A program made the position numbers and the translations under genes. A stretch of DNA of 64,000 nt from Alkaliphilus hydrothermalis (GTDB lineage: Bacteria; Bacillota; Clostridia; Peptostreptococcales; Natronincolaceae), in NCBI RefSeq assembly GCF_016908555.1, contig NZ_JAFBEE010000012.1, positions 24,904-88,903 on the forward strand, given 5' to 3'. Shown piece after piece: positions 52,431-60,688 of this stretch. The notes below the pieces were generated by a model. The model was given only the letters and a program-made list of their open reading frames with translations. It ran no database searches and was not told the DNA's origin. Position 1 is the stretch's first letter. Every line of letters starts with the position of its first letter.

Positions 52431-53246
52431 ATGAAAGTTTATGCTCTAGTTGGTCCTAGTGGTACAGGAAAAAGCTACCAATCCATTTCTTTAGCAAAGA
52501 AAAAAAAGATTGCTTATATCATAGATGATGGACTTTTAATCAAAGGTAATAAATTGCTAGGAGGTTCTTCAGCTAAGCGGGAAAAATCAAAAATGGCAGC
52601 GGTCAAGAGGGCCCTGTTTCTTAAAGAAGAGCATAGAAATCAGGTCAAGGAGATTTTAGAAGCAGAGAATCCAAAGGCCATTTTACTTTTAGGTACCTCT
52701 GATAAAATGGTAAATACCATTGCAAAACGTTTAGATCTAGGTGAAATAAACGATAGATTTTATATTCATGATATTTCTTCAGAGGATGATATCCAGGTAG
52801 CGAGGAAATGTAGAATGCAGGAAGGAAAACATGTCATCCCTGTACCCACATTTGAAATAAAAAAGGATTTTTCAGGATATTTCTTAAATCCATTGAAGGT
52901 ACTAAGAAATTTTGGAAAGAGCAATCGTCAAGAATTTGATGAGAAATCGGTAGTTAGACCCACCTTTAGCTACATGGGAAGATATACAATATCAGACCGT
53001 GTTGTAAGGGACTTAGTTCAATACTCTACTTTAAAAATAGAAGGAGTGCATAAAATTAGTGATATTGATATTAAGACTTTAACAGGTGGGATTGTTATTG
53101 AAATCGAACTAATAGCAATTTACGGTTATTCCATCAAGGGTTTATTAGAAGCTGTGCAAACCAGTGTTAACAGTGAGGTAGAAGGCATGACTTCCCTTAA
53201 CATTTTATCGATAAATGTTTTTCTTAAAAACCTTGTCGTACCTTAG
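52431..53246 (+). CDS. P-loop protein fused to an Asp23/Gls24 domain
   Basis: A 271-residue protein. The N-terminus is a nucleotide-binding domain with Walker A GPSGTGKSYQS (8-18) and a likely Walker B AILLLGTSD near 84. The C-terminal 90 residues (about 183-271) match the Asp23/Gls24 envelope-stress domain: YTISDRVVRDLVQYSTLKIEG, here partly quoted as TISDRVVRDLVQYS, then TLTGGIVIEIELIAIYGYSI. The fusion links a kinase- or ATPase-like domain to an envelope scaffold. AGGAGG precedes ATG 52431. Confidence 0.8.
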   Translation: MKVYALVGPSGTGKSYQSISLAKKKKIAYIIDDGLLIKGNKLLGGSSAKREKSKMAAVKRALFLKEEHRNQVKEILEAENPKAILLLGTSDKMVNTIAKRLDLGEINDRFYIHDISSEDDIQVARKCRMQEGKHVIPVPTFEIKKDFSGYFLNPLKVLRNFGKSNRQEFDEKSVVRPTFSYMGRYTISDRVVRDLVQYSTLKIEGVHKISDIDIKTLTGGIVIEIELIAIYGYSIKGLLEAVQTSVNSEVEGMTSLNILSINVFLKNLVVP

Positions 53247-53255
53247 GTTTATTTG

Positions 53256-53285
53256 TTTACAATTTGAATATTAATGTGATATAAT
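53256..53285 (+). promoter_or_regulatory. Promoter of gdhA
   Basis: TTTACA (53256-53261), 18 bases, TATAAT (53280-53285). It gives a 5' leader of about 220 bases before gdhA with no known riboswitch recognised. Confidence 0.65.
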
Positions 53286-53510
53286 GCAAATGTAAGTGGA
53301 AGGGGTCAAGTTTTATTACTACATAATCGGTTTAGAACCATTGATTCTGCACACTTCCTACAGATTGGCAAAGTTGATACTTAAAAATTTTTTAATGGGA
53401 GACTATTGAAAAATATTTCACTGAAAACGTTTTTAAGGAGAACTTTTCTTCTTAGAATAGATTTGTTCTTTTATATTAACTCAAAACACATATTTTAGGA
53501 GGGTATTATA

Positions 53511-54764
53511 ATGTCTGAAAAAACTCTAAATCCGTTTGAGATTGCTCAGTTACAGGTTAAAACAGCTTGTGACAAGTTAGGTACAGAACAACCAGTGTAT
53601 GAAATCTTAAAAAACCCACAAAGAGTATTAGAAGTTTCTATTCCAGTTAAGATGGATGATGGAACTGTTAAGTCTTTCATCGGTTACAGATCTCAACACA
53701 ATGATGCTGTAGGTCCTTTCAAAGGTGGAATCAGATTCCATCATGACGTAACAAGAGATGAAGTTAAGGCGCTTTCTACTTGGATGACTTTCAAGTGTGG
53801 AGTAGTTGGTATTCCTTACGGTGGAGGTAAAGGTGGAATCACTGTAAATCCTTCTGAGTTATCTCAAGGTGAATTAGAAAGATTATCAAGGGGATTCGCT
53901 AGAGCAATTTCTCCAATCATCGGTGAGAGAAAAGATATTCCAGCACCAGACGTTAACACAAATGGACAAATCATGGCTTGGTTTGTGGACGAGTATGAAA
54001 AAGCAACTGGTAGATTTGAGCCAGGCGTATTTACTGGAAAGCCAGTAGATTTCTACGGATCTTTAGGAAGAACTGAAGCTACAGGATTTGGTGTTGCCAT
54101 CATGGCTAGAGACGCTGCTAAGAGAATTGGTTTACCATTAGAAGGTGCTACTGTAGCAATTCAAGGATTTGGTAACGTAGGAAGCTATGCAGGTCTTTAT
54201 ATGCAAGAAATGGGATCTAAAGTGATCGCTGTTTCTGACTCTTCTGTTTGCATCTACAACGAAAATGGTTTAGATATTAAAGAATTAATGGCTTATGTTG
54301 CTACTAACAAAAAAGTTAAAGGATTCCCAGGAGCAACTCAAGAATTAGATAGAAACGAAGTTCTTACAGTTGATTGTGATATCTTAATGCCTTGTGCTTT
54401 AGAAAACCAAATTACTTCTAAGAACGTAGACCAAATTAAAGCTAAAATCGTAAGTGAAGGTGCTAACGGACCTACAACTCCAGAAGCTGATAAGGTATTA
54501 CACGGAAAAGGAATTATCGTAATTCCTGATATCTTAGCTAATGCTGGTGGAGTTACTGTATCTTACTTCGAGTGGGTACAAAACTTAATGAGATATACTT
54601 GGTCTTTCGAGGAAGTACAAACTAAGCAAGAGCAATTAATGGTTAAAGCTTTTGATGAAATTTGGTCTTTAAAAGAAGAGCACGGTGTGGACATGAGAAC
54701 AGCTGCTTACATGATGTCAATCAAGAGAATTGCAGTTGCTATGAAGTTTAGAGGATGGTACTAA
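53511..54764 (+). CDS. gdhA: NAD(P)-dependent glutamate dehydrogenase
   Basis: A 417-residue hexameric-type enzyme. KGGIRFHHDV and PYGGGKGGI hold the substrate and catalytic lysines, and GFGNVGSYAG is the Rossmann nucleotide loop. It converts glutamate to 2-oxoglutarate and ammonia, often a highly expressed catabolic enzyme in amino-acid fermenters. Synonymous codons are more uniform than in neighbours (GCT, TCT and GAA-rich), as expected of high expression. AGGAGGG precedes ATG. Confidence 0.95.
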   Translation: MSEKTLNPFEIAQLQVKTACDKLGTEQPVYEILKNPQRVLEVSIPVKMDDGTVKSFIGYRSQHNDAVGPFKGGIRFHHDVTRDEVKALSTWMTFKCGVVGIPYGGGKGGITVNPSELSQGELERLSRGFARAISPIIGERKDIPAPDVNTNGQIMAWFVDEYEKATGRFEPGVFTGKPVDFYGSLGRTEATGFGVAIMARDAAKRIGLPLEGATVAIQGFGNVGSYAGLYMQEMGSKVIAVSDSSVCIYNENGLDIKELMAYVATNKKVKGFPGATQELDRNEVLTVDCDILMPCALENQITSKNVDQIKAKIVSEGANGPTTPEADKVLHGKGIIVIPDILANAGGVTVSYFEWVQNLMRYTWSFEEVQTKQEQLMVKAFDEIWSLKEEHGVDMRTAAYMMSIKRIAVAMKFRGWY

Positions 54765-54786
54765 TCTAAATTTTAGATAGATAAAA

Positions 54787-54812
54787 AATCGGGTTAATAG
54801 CCCGATTTTTTT
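54787..54812 (+). terminator. Terminator after gdhA
   Basis: AATCGGG (54787-54793) pairs with CCCGATT (54801-54807), then T-run. A second hairpin, AAATCTAAAG with CTTTAGATTT (54857-54884), follows 45 bases later. Confidence 0.85.
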
Positions 54813-55025
54813 ATGCAAATAATTCGGTTATTAAAATGATTTGCATCCAATAAAAAAATCTAAAGAAATTTTATCTTTAGATTTTTTTATTGGGTTAAAT
54901 ACAAAAATTTCTAAAGAAGCTATAAACTAGCAATACATAATTAATTTGCATAAGAGGATTTATAGGGAGTAAGGCGAATAAGTACTGCATATGAAGATGG
55001 AGTAGTTTAAAAGGAGGAGGAAAAA

Positions 55026-55775
55026 ATGACTTATCTTGAGGAAAGAGTCGTTGTCACTGGTGCAGGACAAGGAATAGGTAGAAGTATTGCAATGGCATAT
55101 GGAAAACTAGGGGCAAAGGTGGTTATTGCTGAGGTCAATGAAGCGACTGGTGGAAAAGTGGAGGAGGATATGAGGAGTCTAGGATATGATGCAACCTTCA
55201 TTAAGACCGATGTTTCAAAGGAATCGGATGTTAAATATATGGTATCGGAAACCATCAGATTATATGAAGGAATCGATACATTGATTAACAATGCTGCTAT
55301 ATCCTTTTATGAAGAAAATCCTTTGGAGATGTCACTGGAGACTTGGAATAAGATCATAGGTATTAATTTAACGGGAAGTTTTTTATGTGCAAAACATTGC
55401 GGCACCATCATGAAGCTACAGAAGAGGGGAAACATCATTAATATAGCTTCAACAAGGGCCTTTATGTCGGAAGCCTTTACAGAAGCCTATACAGCATCAA
55501 AGGGAGGTGTCATAGCCTTAACCCATGGGCTGGCAGTATCCTTGGGGCAGTATGGCATAAGGGTCAACTCCATCAGCCCGGGCTGGATAGATTTGAGAGA
55601 TTATGAGGATTTAAGACCTGTTGATCATCAGCAACATCCTGTGGGGAGGGTGGGAAAGCCAGAAGATGTGGCAAGTTTATGTCTATATTTAACATCGCCT
55701 GAGGCTGCTTTTATTACTGGTAGCAACTTTACAGTAGATGGTGGCATGACGAAGAAGATGATTTATGAAGGGTAG
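55026..55775 (+). CDS. Short-chain dehydrogenase/reductase
   Basis: A 249-residue SDR. The coenzyme loop is VVTGAGQGIGRSIAMAYG; acidic residue in VVIAEVN suggests NAD(H) preference. The catalytic serine is in IINIAS, followed by YTASKGG (Tyr-Lys) near residue 158. It is of glucose/3-oxoacyl reductase type; substrate unknown. AGGAGGAGG precedes ATG 55026. Monocistronic between gdhA and the glycosylase. Confidence 0.88.
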   Translation: MTYLEERVVVTGAGQGIGRSIAMAYGKLGAKVVIAEVNEATGGKVEEDMRSLGYDATFIKTDVSKESDVKYMVSETIRLYEGIDTLINNAAISFYEENPLEMSLETWNKIIGINLTGSFLCAKHCGTIMKLQKRGNIINIASTRAFMSEAFTEAYTASKGGVIALTHGLAVSLGQYGIRVNSISPGWIDLRDYEDLRPVDHQQHPVGRVGKPEDVASLCLYLTSPEAAFITGSNFTVDGGMTKKMIYEG

Positions 55776-55905
55776 AGCTTTGGGTTGGCGGAACTCGAAG
55801 GATATTTTATACTCTTATTCGACAAATTATGTTATGATAGATAGAGGATTGAAGGCTGGGTATTTGCCAGCATAGTAGAAGGATTCGAGAGAGAAAGGGG
55901 TTATC

Positions 55906-56802
55906 ATGAAGCTGAACTTACTAGAAATGGACAACAAGGTAATCTTAGAGGGAGCGGTAGATTTTGAACCTAAACATGTCTTTGAATGTGGACAATGCTT
56001 TCGCTGGGATCAAGCGAGGGATGGTAGCTATACTGGTGTGGCATATAATAGGATACTAAATGTAAAAAAAGAAGATAACAAAATTGTTTTCGATAATACT
56101 AACCTGAAGGATTTTCAAAATATTTGGACAGAATATTTTGACTTATCTACAAACTATACAGACATAAAATCTAGACTTATTAAAGAAGACCCTGTCATGA
56201 TGGAGGCCACTGAATTTGGTGGGGGAATTCGTATACTGAGACAAGAATTATGGGAAACCATCGTTTCCTTTATTATCTCTGCAAATAATAACATTCCAAG
56301 AATTAAAAAAATAGTCAATCTTCTTAGCGAAAGATACGGGGACCTGATCGGCACTTATGAAGGTAAGAAATATTATTCTTTTCCTAGGCCAGAGGTGTTG
56401 GCAAAACTGACAAAAGAAGAAGTAATGGATTGCAATACGGGATATAGAGCAGCCTATATCATTGGGACAGCCCAAGAATTTGCTGAAAGGAATTTGCAAA
56501 TGGAGGATTTCCTAAATCCCAAAGAAGGGGATTATCACAAAAAACTCTTAGAATTAAAGGGAGTAGGACCAAAGGTTGCAAACTGTATTGCCTTCTTTTC
56601 TTTAGGGAAGCTAGAGGCTTTTCCGATAGATGTTTGGGTGAAAAGATTGATGGAGCATTTTTACTTTAAAATAGAAACCCCAGGAGGTGAAATACAGCGA
56701 TTTGCAAAGGAAAAGTTTGGACAACATGCTGGATACGCCCAGCAATATCTATTCTATTATGGAAGAGAACTAGGGATTGGTAAGGGGGACAAGAAAGAAT
56801 GA
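55906..56802 (+). CDS. ogg: OGG1-type 8-oxoguanine DNA glycosylase/AP lyase
   Basis: A 298-residue DNA repair enzyme. The N-terminal domain (CGQCFRW near residue 29) matches OGG_N. The helix-hairpin-helix KGVGPKVANCIAF carries the catalytic lysine and is followed by the conserved aspartate in AFPIDVWVKRLM. It excises oxidised guanine opposite C and cleaves the strand. ATG 55906 has a good ribosome site. DUF554 overlaps its stop by four bases (ATGA), so they share a transcript. Confidence 0.92.
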   Translation: MKLNLLEMDNKVILEGAVDFEPKHVFECGQCFRWDQARDGSYTGVAYNRILNVKKEDNKIVFDNTNLKDFQNIWTEYFDLSTNYTDIKSRLIKEDPVMMEATEFGGGIRILRQELWETIVSFIISANNNIPRIKKIVNLLSERYGDLIGTYEGKKYYSFPRPEVLAKLTKEEVMDCNTGYRAAYIIGTAQEFAERNLQMEDFLNPKEGDYHKKLLELKGVGPKVANCIAFFSLGKLEAFPIDVWVKRLMEHFYFKIETPGGEIQRFAKEKFGQHAGYAQQYLFYYGRELGIGKGDKKE

Positions 56803-57536
56803 TGGGTACAATTGTTAATGCTGTAGCAATAGCAGTAGGTGGGGTTTTAGGAATTCTTTTAAGAAAAGGGATTCCTGATAGCTATAAAACAACAATCATG
56901 CAGGGATTAGGTCTAAGTGTATTTGTCATTGGACTATCTGGGGCGTTAAAAAGTCAAAACATTTTATTGATGATTTTTAGCCTCGTGCTGGGGAGTATTA
57001 TCGGAGAGGCTTTAGCTATAGAGGACAAGCTTGAAAAGACGGGGAAGTTTTTAGAAAAGAAGTTTAGTAAAGGCGAAGGGACAATTGCCAAGGGATTTGT
57101 CATTGCCAGTTTGATTTACTGCGTAGGGGCTATGGCGATTGTTGGTTCATTAGAGAGTGGATTAACAGGAAATCATGAGACCCTATATGCTAAATCTTTG
57201 ATTGACGGGGTTTCTGCTATTATATTTGCCTCTACTTTAGGAATAGGCGTTGCTATGTCGGCTGCTGCGGTATTCATTTATCAAGGAATCATAACCCTCT
57301 CTGCCACCTTTATTAAGGACTTTTTAACTGCTGGGGTAATTGCTGAAATGTCTGCTATCGGGGGACTATTGATTATGGGGATCTCCAGTAATGTATTAGA
57401 GATCAAAAAGATTAAGGTTGGAAACATGATACCAGCCGTATTCTTACCGATTTTTTTCCCGTTTGTTCAGCCGTATCTACAGAAGATGATGGAGTTAGTT
57501 GATGGTTTGTTCAGTTTAGTCGGTGGCCTGTTTTAA
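56799..57536 (+). CDS. DUF554 membrane protein (YdfK-like)
   Basis: A 245-residue protein with about seven helices. GTIVNAVAIAVGGVLGILLRKG at the start, ALKSQNILLMIFSLVLGSIIGE in the middle and the repeated GLLIMGISSNVLEIKKIKVGNMIPAVFLPI region (partly quoted: MGISSNVLEIKKIKVGNM) are DUF554 hallmarks. Function unknown; a transport role is guessed. It overlaps the glycosylase gene. Confidence 0.9.
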   Translation: MMGTIVNAVAIAVGGVLGILLRKGIPDSYKTTIMQGLGLSVFVIGLSGALKSQNILLMIFSLVLGSIIGEALAIEDKLEKTGKFLEKKFSKGEGTIAKGFVIASLIYCVGAMAIVGSLESGLTGNHETLYAKSLIDGVSAIIFASTLGIGVAMSAAAVFIYQGIITLSATFIKDFLTAGVIAEMSAIGGLLIMGISSNVLEIKKIKVGNMIPAVFLPIFFPFVQPYLQKMMELVDGLFSLVGGLF

Positions 57537-57557
57537 TAGACAGTATACTTTAAAAAG

Positions 57558-57583
57558 AAATCCTCTTCTATTGGGGATTTTTT
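57558..57583 (+). terminator. Terminator after the DUF554 gene
   Basis: AAATCCTC (57558-57565) pairs with GGGGATTT (57573-57580, G-U allowed), then T-run. Confidence 0.8.
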
Positions 57584-57831
57584 CTGTTATTGGGGAACTA
57601 TATTGTGGTGGATACTCTATAGAAAGGTGCTTAGGCATAACCTTTATGATGATTTGCTTTGACTTTAGTACATTTTTAATGGTATCCTTCAGGAGAGTGT
57701 AAAATAATTAGAAAATAAGTGAAATAACAAAAAAAACGTCTCTAATTGATTATAAACTGCTTAGAAAGGATATATTAACCTGTAGAGGCATTTGCTAGGT
57801 CTATTACTTTTATATAACATTATAAATGTAA
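57584..57831. other. Intergenic before groES
   Basis: No ORF, RNA or repeat seen. A TATAAC/TATAAA-type -10 lies at about 57812-57825, so the groE promoter is in the last 40 bases. Confidence 0.5.
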
Positions 57832-57858
57832 TTAGCACTCATTAATTATGAGTGCTAA
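57832..57858 (+). promoter_or_regulatory. CIRCE operator
   Basis: TTAGCACTC (57832-57840), nine bases (ATTAATTAT), GAGTGCTAA (57850-57858). This is a perfect match to the HrcA operator, so groES-groEL should be repressed by HrcA and induced by heat. Confidence 0.97.
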
Positions 57859-57913
57859 CAAATTGCAAAATAAGCTTGAAAAAATAAATAAAAAATTTAA
57901 GGAGGTTAATTTC

Positions 57914-58198
57914 ATGAACATTAAACCTTTAGGTGACAGAGTTGTAATCAAGAGATTAGAAGCAGAAGAAAAAACGAAAAGTGGAATCGTGCTACCTGGT
58001 AGTGCAAAGGAACAACCACAAATGGCTGAGGTAATGGCTGTTGGACCAGGTGGGATGATTGAAGGTAAAGAAGTAATAATGGAAGTTAAAGTTGGAGATC
58101 GAGTAATATTCTCTAAATATGCTGGTACAGAAGTAAAGCATGATGGAGTTGAATATACCATCTTAAGACAAAATGATATTCTAGCGATCGTAGAATAG
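57914..58198 (+). CDS. groES: Co-chaperonin GroES
   Basis: A 94-residue protein. LGDRVVIKRLEAEEKTKSGIVLP at the start (partly quoted: PLGDRVVIKRLEA) contains the roof and mobile-loop region that caps GroEL, and VGDRVIFSKYAGTEVK is the conserved core. ATG 57914 is chosen because AAGGAGG (57899-57905) precedes it; an earlier frame start overlaps the CIRCE element. groEL follows after 111 bases. Confidence 0.97.
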   Translation: MNIKPLGDRVVIKRLEAEEKTKSGIVLPGSAKEQPQMAEVMAVGPGGMIEGKEVIMEVKVGDRVIFSKYAGTEVKHDGVEYTILRQNDILAIVE

Positions 58199-58309
58199 GC
58201 TCTTTGACTAGAGATTACTTAATGAATTAAAAGAAAATAAAGAGTTATTAAAAATTATAAAAAAAGAAACAGAAAAACATACTACAAAATCGTTAAGGAG
58301 GTATTTTTC

Positions 58310-59938
58310 ATGGCTAAAGAGATTAAGTTTGGAGAAGAAGCTCGTCGTTCGTTAGAAGCGGGTGTAAATAAGTTAGCGGATGCAGTAAAAGTTACATTAG
58401 GACCAAAGGGAAGAAATGTTGTAATTGATAAGAAGTTCGGTTCTCCATTAATTACAAACGATGGTGTTACCATTGCTAGAGAAATCGAGTTGGAAGATAC
58501 ATTTGAAAATATGGGAGCACAATTAGTTAAGGAAGTCGCTACAAAGACTAATGATGTGGCTGGAGACGGTACGACTACTGCTACTTTATTAGCACAAGCA
58601 ATCATCCGTGAAGGTATTAAAAACGTTGCAGCTGGTGCAAACCCAATGATTTTAAGAAAAGGTATTCAAAAATCAGTTGATGCAGCTGTAGCTGAATTAA
58701 AGAAGATTTCTAAGCCAATCGAAAGCCAAGAAGCCATTGCTCAAGTAGGAGCTATTTCTGCTGGTGAAGAAGAAATCGGTCAATTAATTGCTAGTGCAAT
58801 GGAAAAGGTAGGTAAGGATGGCGTAATCTCCATCGAAGAATCTAAATCTATGGGAACTACTTTATCTGTTGTAGAAGGTATGCAATTTGATAGAGGGTAC
58901 TTATCTCCATACATGGTAACTGATACTGAAAAAATGGAAGCTGTATTAAATGATCCATACATCTTAATCACAGATAAGAAAATCAGCAGCATCCAAGAAA
59001 TCCTACCAGTCCTTGAGAAAATCGTTCAACAAGGTAAGAAGCTATTAATCATCGCTGAAGATATCGAAGGTGAAGCATTAGCAACAATCGTTGTTAATAA
59101 ATTAAGAGGTACCTTTGAGTGTGTAGCTGTGAAGGCCCCAGGTTTCGGCGACAGAAGAAAGGCTATGTTACAGGATATTGCTATCCTAACAGGTGCAACT
59201 GTGATCTCTGAAGAATTAGGTTATGAATTAAAGACTGCTACTATGGACATGTTGGGAACAGCTAGAACTGTTAAAGTAGATAAGGAAAATACGACTATCG
59301 TTGAAGGTGCTGGAGACGAAAAGGCCATCAAGGATAGAGTACACCAATTACGTGCACAGTTAGAAGAAACAACATCCGATTTTGATAAAGAAAAGCTTTC
59401 TGAAAGATTAGCGAAGTTATCTGGTGGAGTAGCTGTAATCGAAGTTGGAGCTGCTACTGAGACAGAGCTTAAGGAAAGAAAGCTAAGAATAGAAGATGCT
59501 CTTAACGCTACTAGAGCAGCAGTAGAAGAAGGAATCGTAGCTGGTGGTGGTACAGCATTAATCAACGTGATCTCAGCAGTAGAGGCGTTATTAGAGACTA
59601 CTGAAGGCGACGAAAAGACAGGGGTTAAGATCATCAGAAGAGCATTAGAAGAGCCAGTAAGACAAATTGCTGCTAATGCAGGATTAGAAGGATCTGTAAT
59701 CGTTGAGAAGGTAATGAATGCAGAAGTAGGAGTAGGATTCGATGCTCTAAACGAAAAATATGTGGATATGATTGCAGCAGGTATCGTTGACCCAACTAAG
59801 GTAACTAGATCAGCTTTACAAAACGCAGCTTCTGTATCTGCTATGTTGTTAACGACTGAAAGTGCGATTGTAGACATTAAAGAAGATGAGCCAGCTGGTG
59901 GTATGCCAGGCGGAATGGGTGGCATGGGAATGATGTAA
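58310..59938 (+). CDS. groEL: Chaperonin GroEL
   Basis: A 542-residue chaperonin of normal length. The ATP-binding DGTTTATLLAQAI (residue 87 onward), GGGTALI and the C-terminal GGMPGGMGGMGMM tail are typical. It assembles into the 14-mer that folds proteins with GroES. Ribosome site AAGGAGG precedes ATG. The CIRCE-controlled operon ends with groEL. Codon use shows high expression. Confidence 0.98.
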   Translation: MAKEIKFGEEARRSLEAGVNKLADAVKVTLGPKGRNVVIDKKFGSPLITNDGVTIAREIELEDTFENMGAQLVKEVATKTNDVAGDGTTTATLLAQAIIREGIKNVAAGANPMILRKGIQKSVDAAVAELKKISKPIESQEAIAQVGAISAGEEEIGQLIASAMEKVGKDGVISIEESKSMGTTLSVVEGMQFDRGYLSPYMVTDTEKMEAVLNDPYILITDKKISSIQEILPVLEKIVQQGKKLLIIAEDIEGEALATIVVNKLRGTFECVAVKAPGFGDRRKAMLQDIAILTGATVISEELGYELKTATMDMLGTARTVKVDKENTTIVEGAGDEKAIKDRVHQLRAQLEETTSDFDKEKLSERLAKLSGGVAVIEVGAATETELKERKLRIEDALNATRAAVEEGIVAGGGTALINVISAVEALLETTEGDEKTGVKIIRRALEEPVRQIAANAGLEGSVIVEKVMNAEVGVGFDALNEKYVDMIAAGIVDPTKVTRSALQNAASVSAMLLTTESAIVDIKEDEPAGGMPGGMGGMGMM

Positions 59939-59989
59939 GATCATTCTTGAAAAGTGAATGTAAGGATTTGAATATTGGGAGTTGAGAAA

Positions 59990-60199
59990 ATGGGTGAATT
60001 TAAGGACCGAATGGATCAATTATATGACAATCTAATGGATAGGCTTGCGGAAGAAGGTTATGAAGATATCACAAATAGCGCAAATAATGCTATTGTTGAT
60101 TTAATGCAAGATTATCAATTAGAAGATGCTAAAGCTTTCAATGAATTGGTAAACGATTCGAAAAAGATAATAGAAAAAGAGAAAATAGAAAACGAGTAA
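59990..60199 (+). CDS. Small acidic protein, 69 aa
   Basis: ATG 59990 (GGGAG 59978-59982 before it); a TTG start at 59975 is less likely. Sequence is acidic and helical, e.g. RMDQLYDNLMDRLAEEGYED and NAIVDLMQDYQLEDAKAFNEL, with no membrane region. Family unknown. It follows groEL by about 50 bases without a terminator between, so it may be in the same transcript. Confidence 0.7.
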   Translation: MGEFKDRMDQLYDNLMDRLAEEGYEDITNSANNAIVDLMQDYQLEDAKAFNELVNDSKKIIEKEKIENE

Positions 60200-60209
60200 T
60201 ACACATAAA

Positions 60210-60246
60210 AATAGGACTGACTATTATATTAGTTAGTCCTATTTCT
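60210..60246 (+). terminator. Terminator after the groE operon
   Basis: AATAGGACTGACT (60210-60222) pairs with AGTTAGTCCTATT (60231-60243), then TCT. Confidence 0.85.
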
Positions 60247-60272
60247 ATGTCTAAAAGAGCTAGTTGAATAAT

Positions 60273-60319
60273 AAAACCGAGTCCAAGTAACTATTATATT
60301 GACTCGGTTTTATTAATTT
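60273..60319. terminator. Second hairpin downstream of groEL
   Basis: AAAACCGAGTC (60273-60283) pairs with GACTCGGTTTT (60301-60311). It has flanking A- and T-rich sequence, so it may act in both directions. Confidence 0.75.
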
Positions 60320-60615
60320 TAATAGATTCTTTGTACTGTACCTACAAAATTTAGATTCAAATTTGTATAGGTTTCCATCCTTCTATTTCTGGAAGGCTAT
60401 TAAGTGATGTTTCCTTATGTTAGTATGTATAGTGTTGCGTATGAATATATATAGCCAGAAGTAGGGGAGAGGTTGGCAAGAGCTGTGAGGTGGTGTATGG
60501 TAACGACATCTTATATCAGGAAGTACTATATACAGGTAAATACTATGATGAAACATCTATTAGAGGCAGGTGTTTTATTCTAGTATGTTTTGTAAAAATT
60601 TGCGGTGAAAAAACT
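60320..60615. other. Intergenic before the exported protease cluster
   Basis: About 300 bases of AT-rich sequence with some G-rich patches (60461-60500). No ORF with a ribosome site, no riboswitch and no tRNA seen. The GTATG, ATATA-rich part may include weak promoter-like sites. Confidence 0.4.
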
Positions 60616-60644
60616 TTGATAAATTATGAATCATATAGTAAAAT
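60616..60644 (+). promoter_or_regulatory. Promoter of the exported protease cluster
   Basis: TTGATA (60616-60621), 17 bases, TAAAAT (60639-60644). It lies 45 bases before the first gene. Confidence 0.65.
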
Positions 60645-60688
60645 TTAAGAGCAATATAGTATACTATATAAAAGAGAGGGTGTTAAAA

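Noticed and set aside
59221..59925. Long minus-strand frame inside groEL
   Set aside because: Shadow frame caused by the codon bias of a highly expressed gene; low-complexity A/S/T-rich product.
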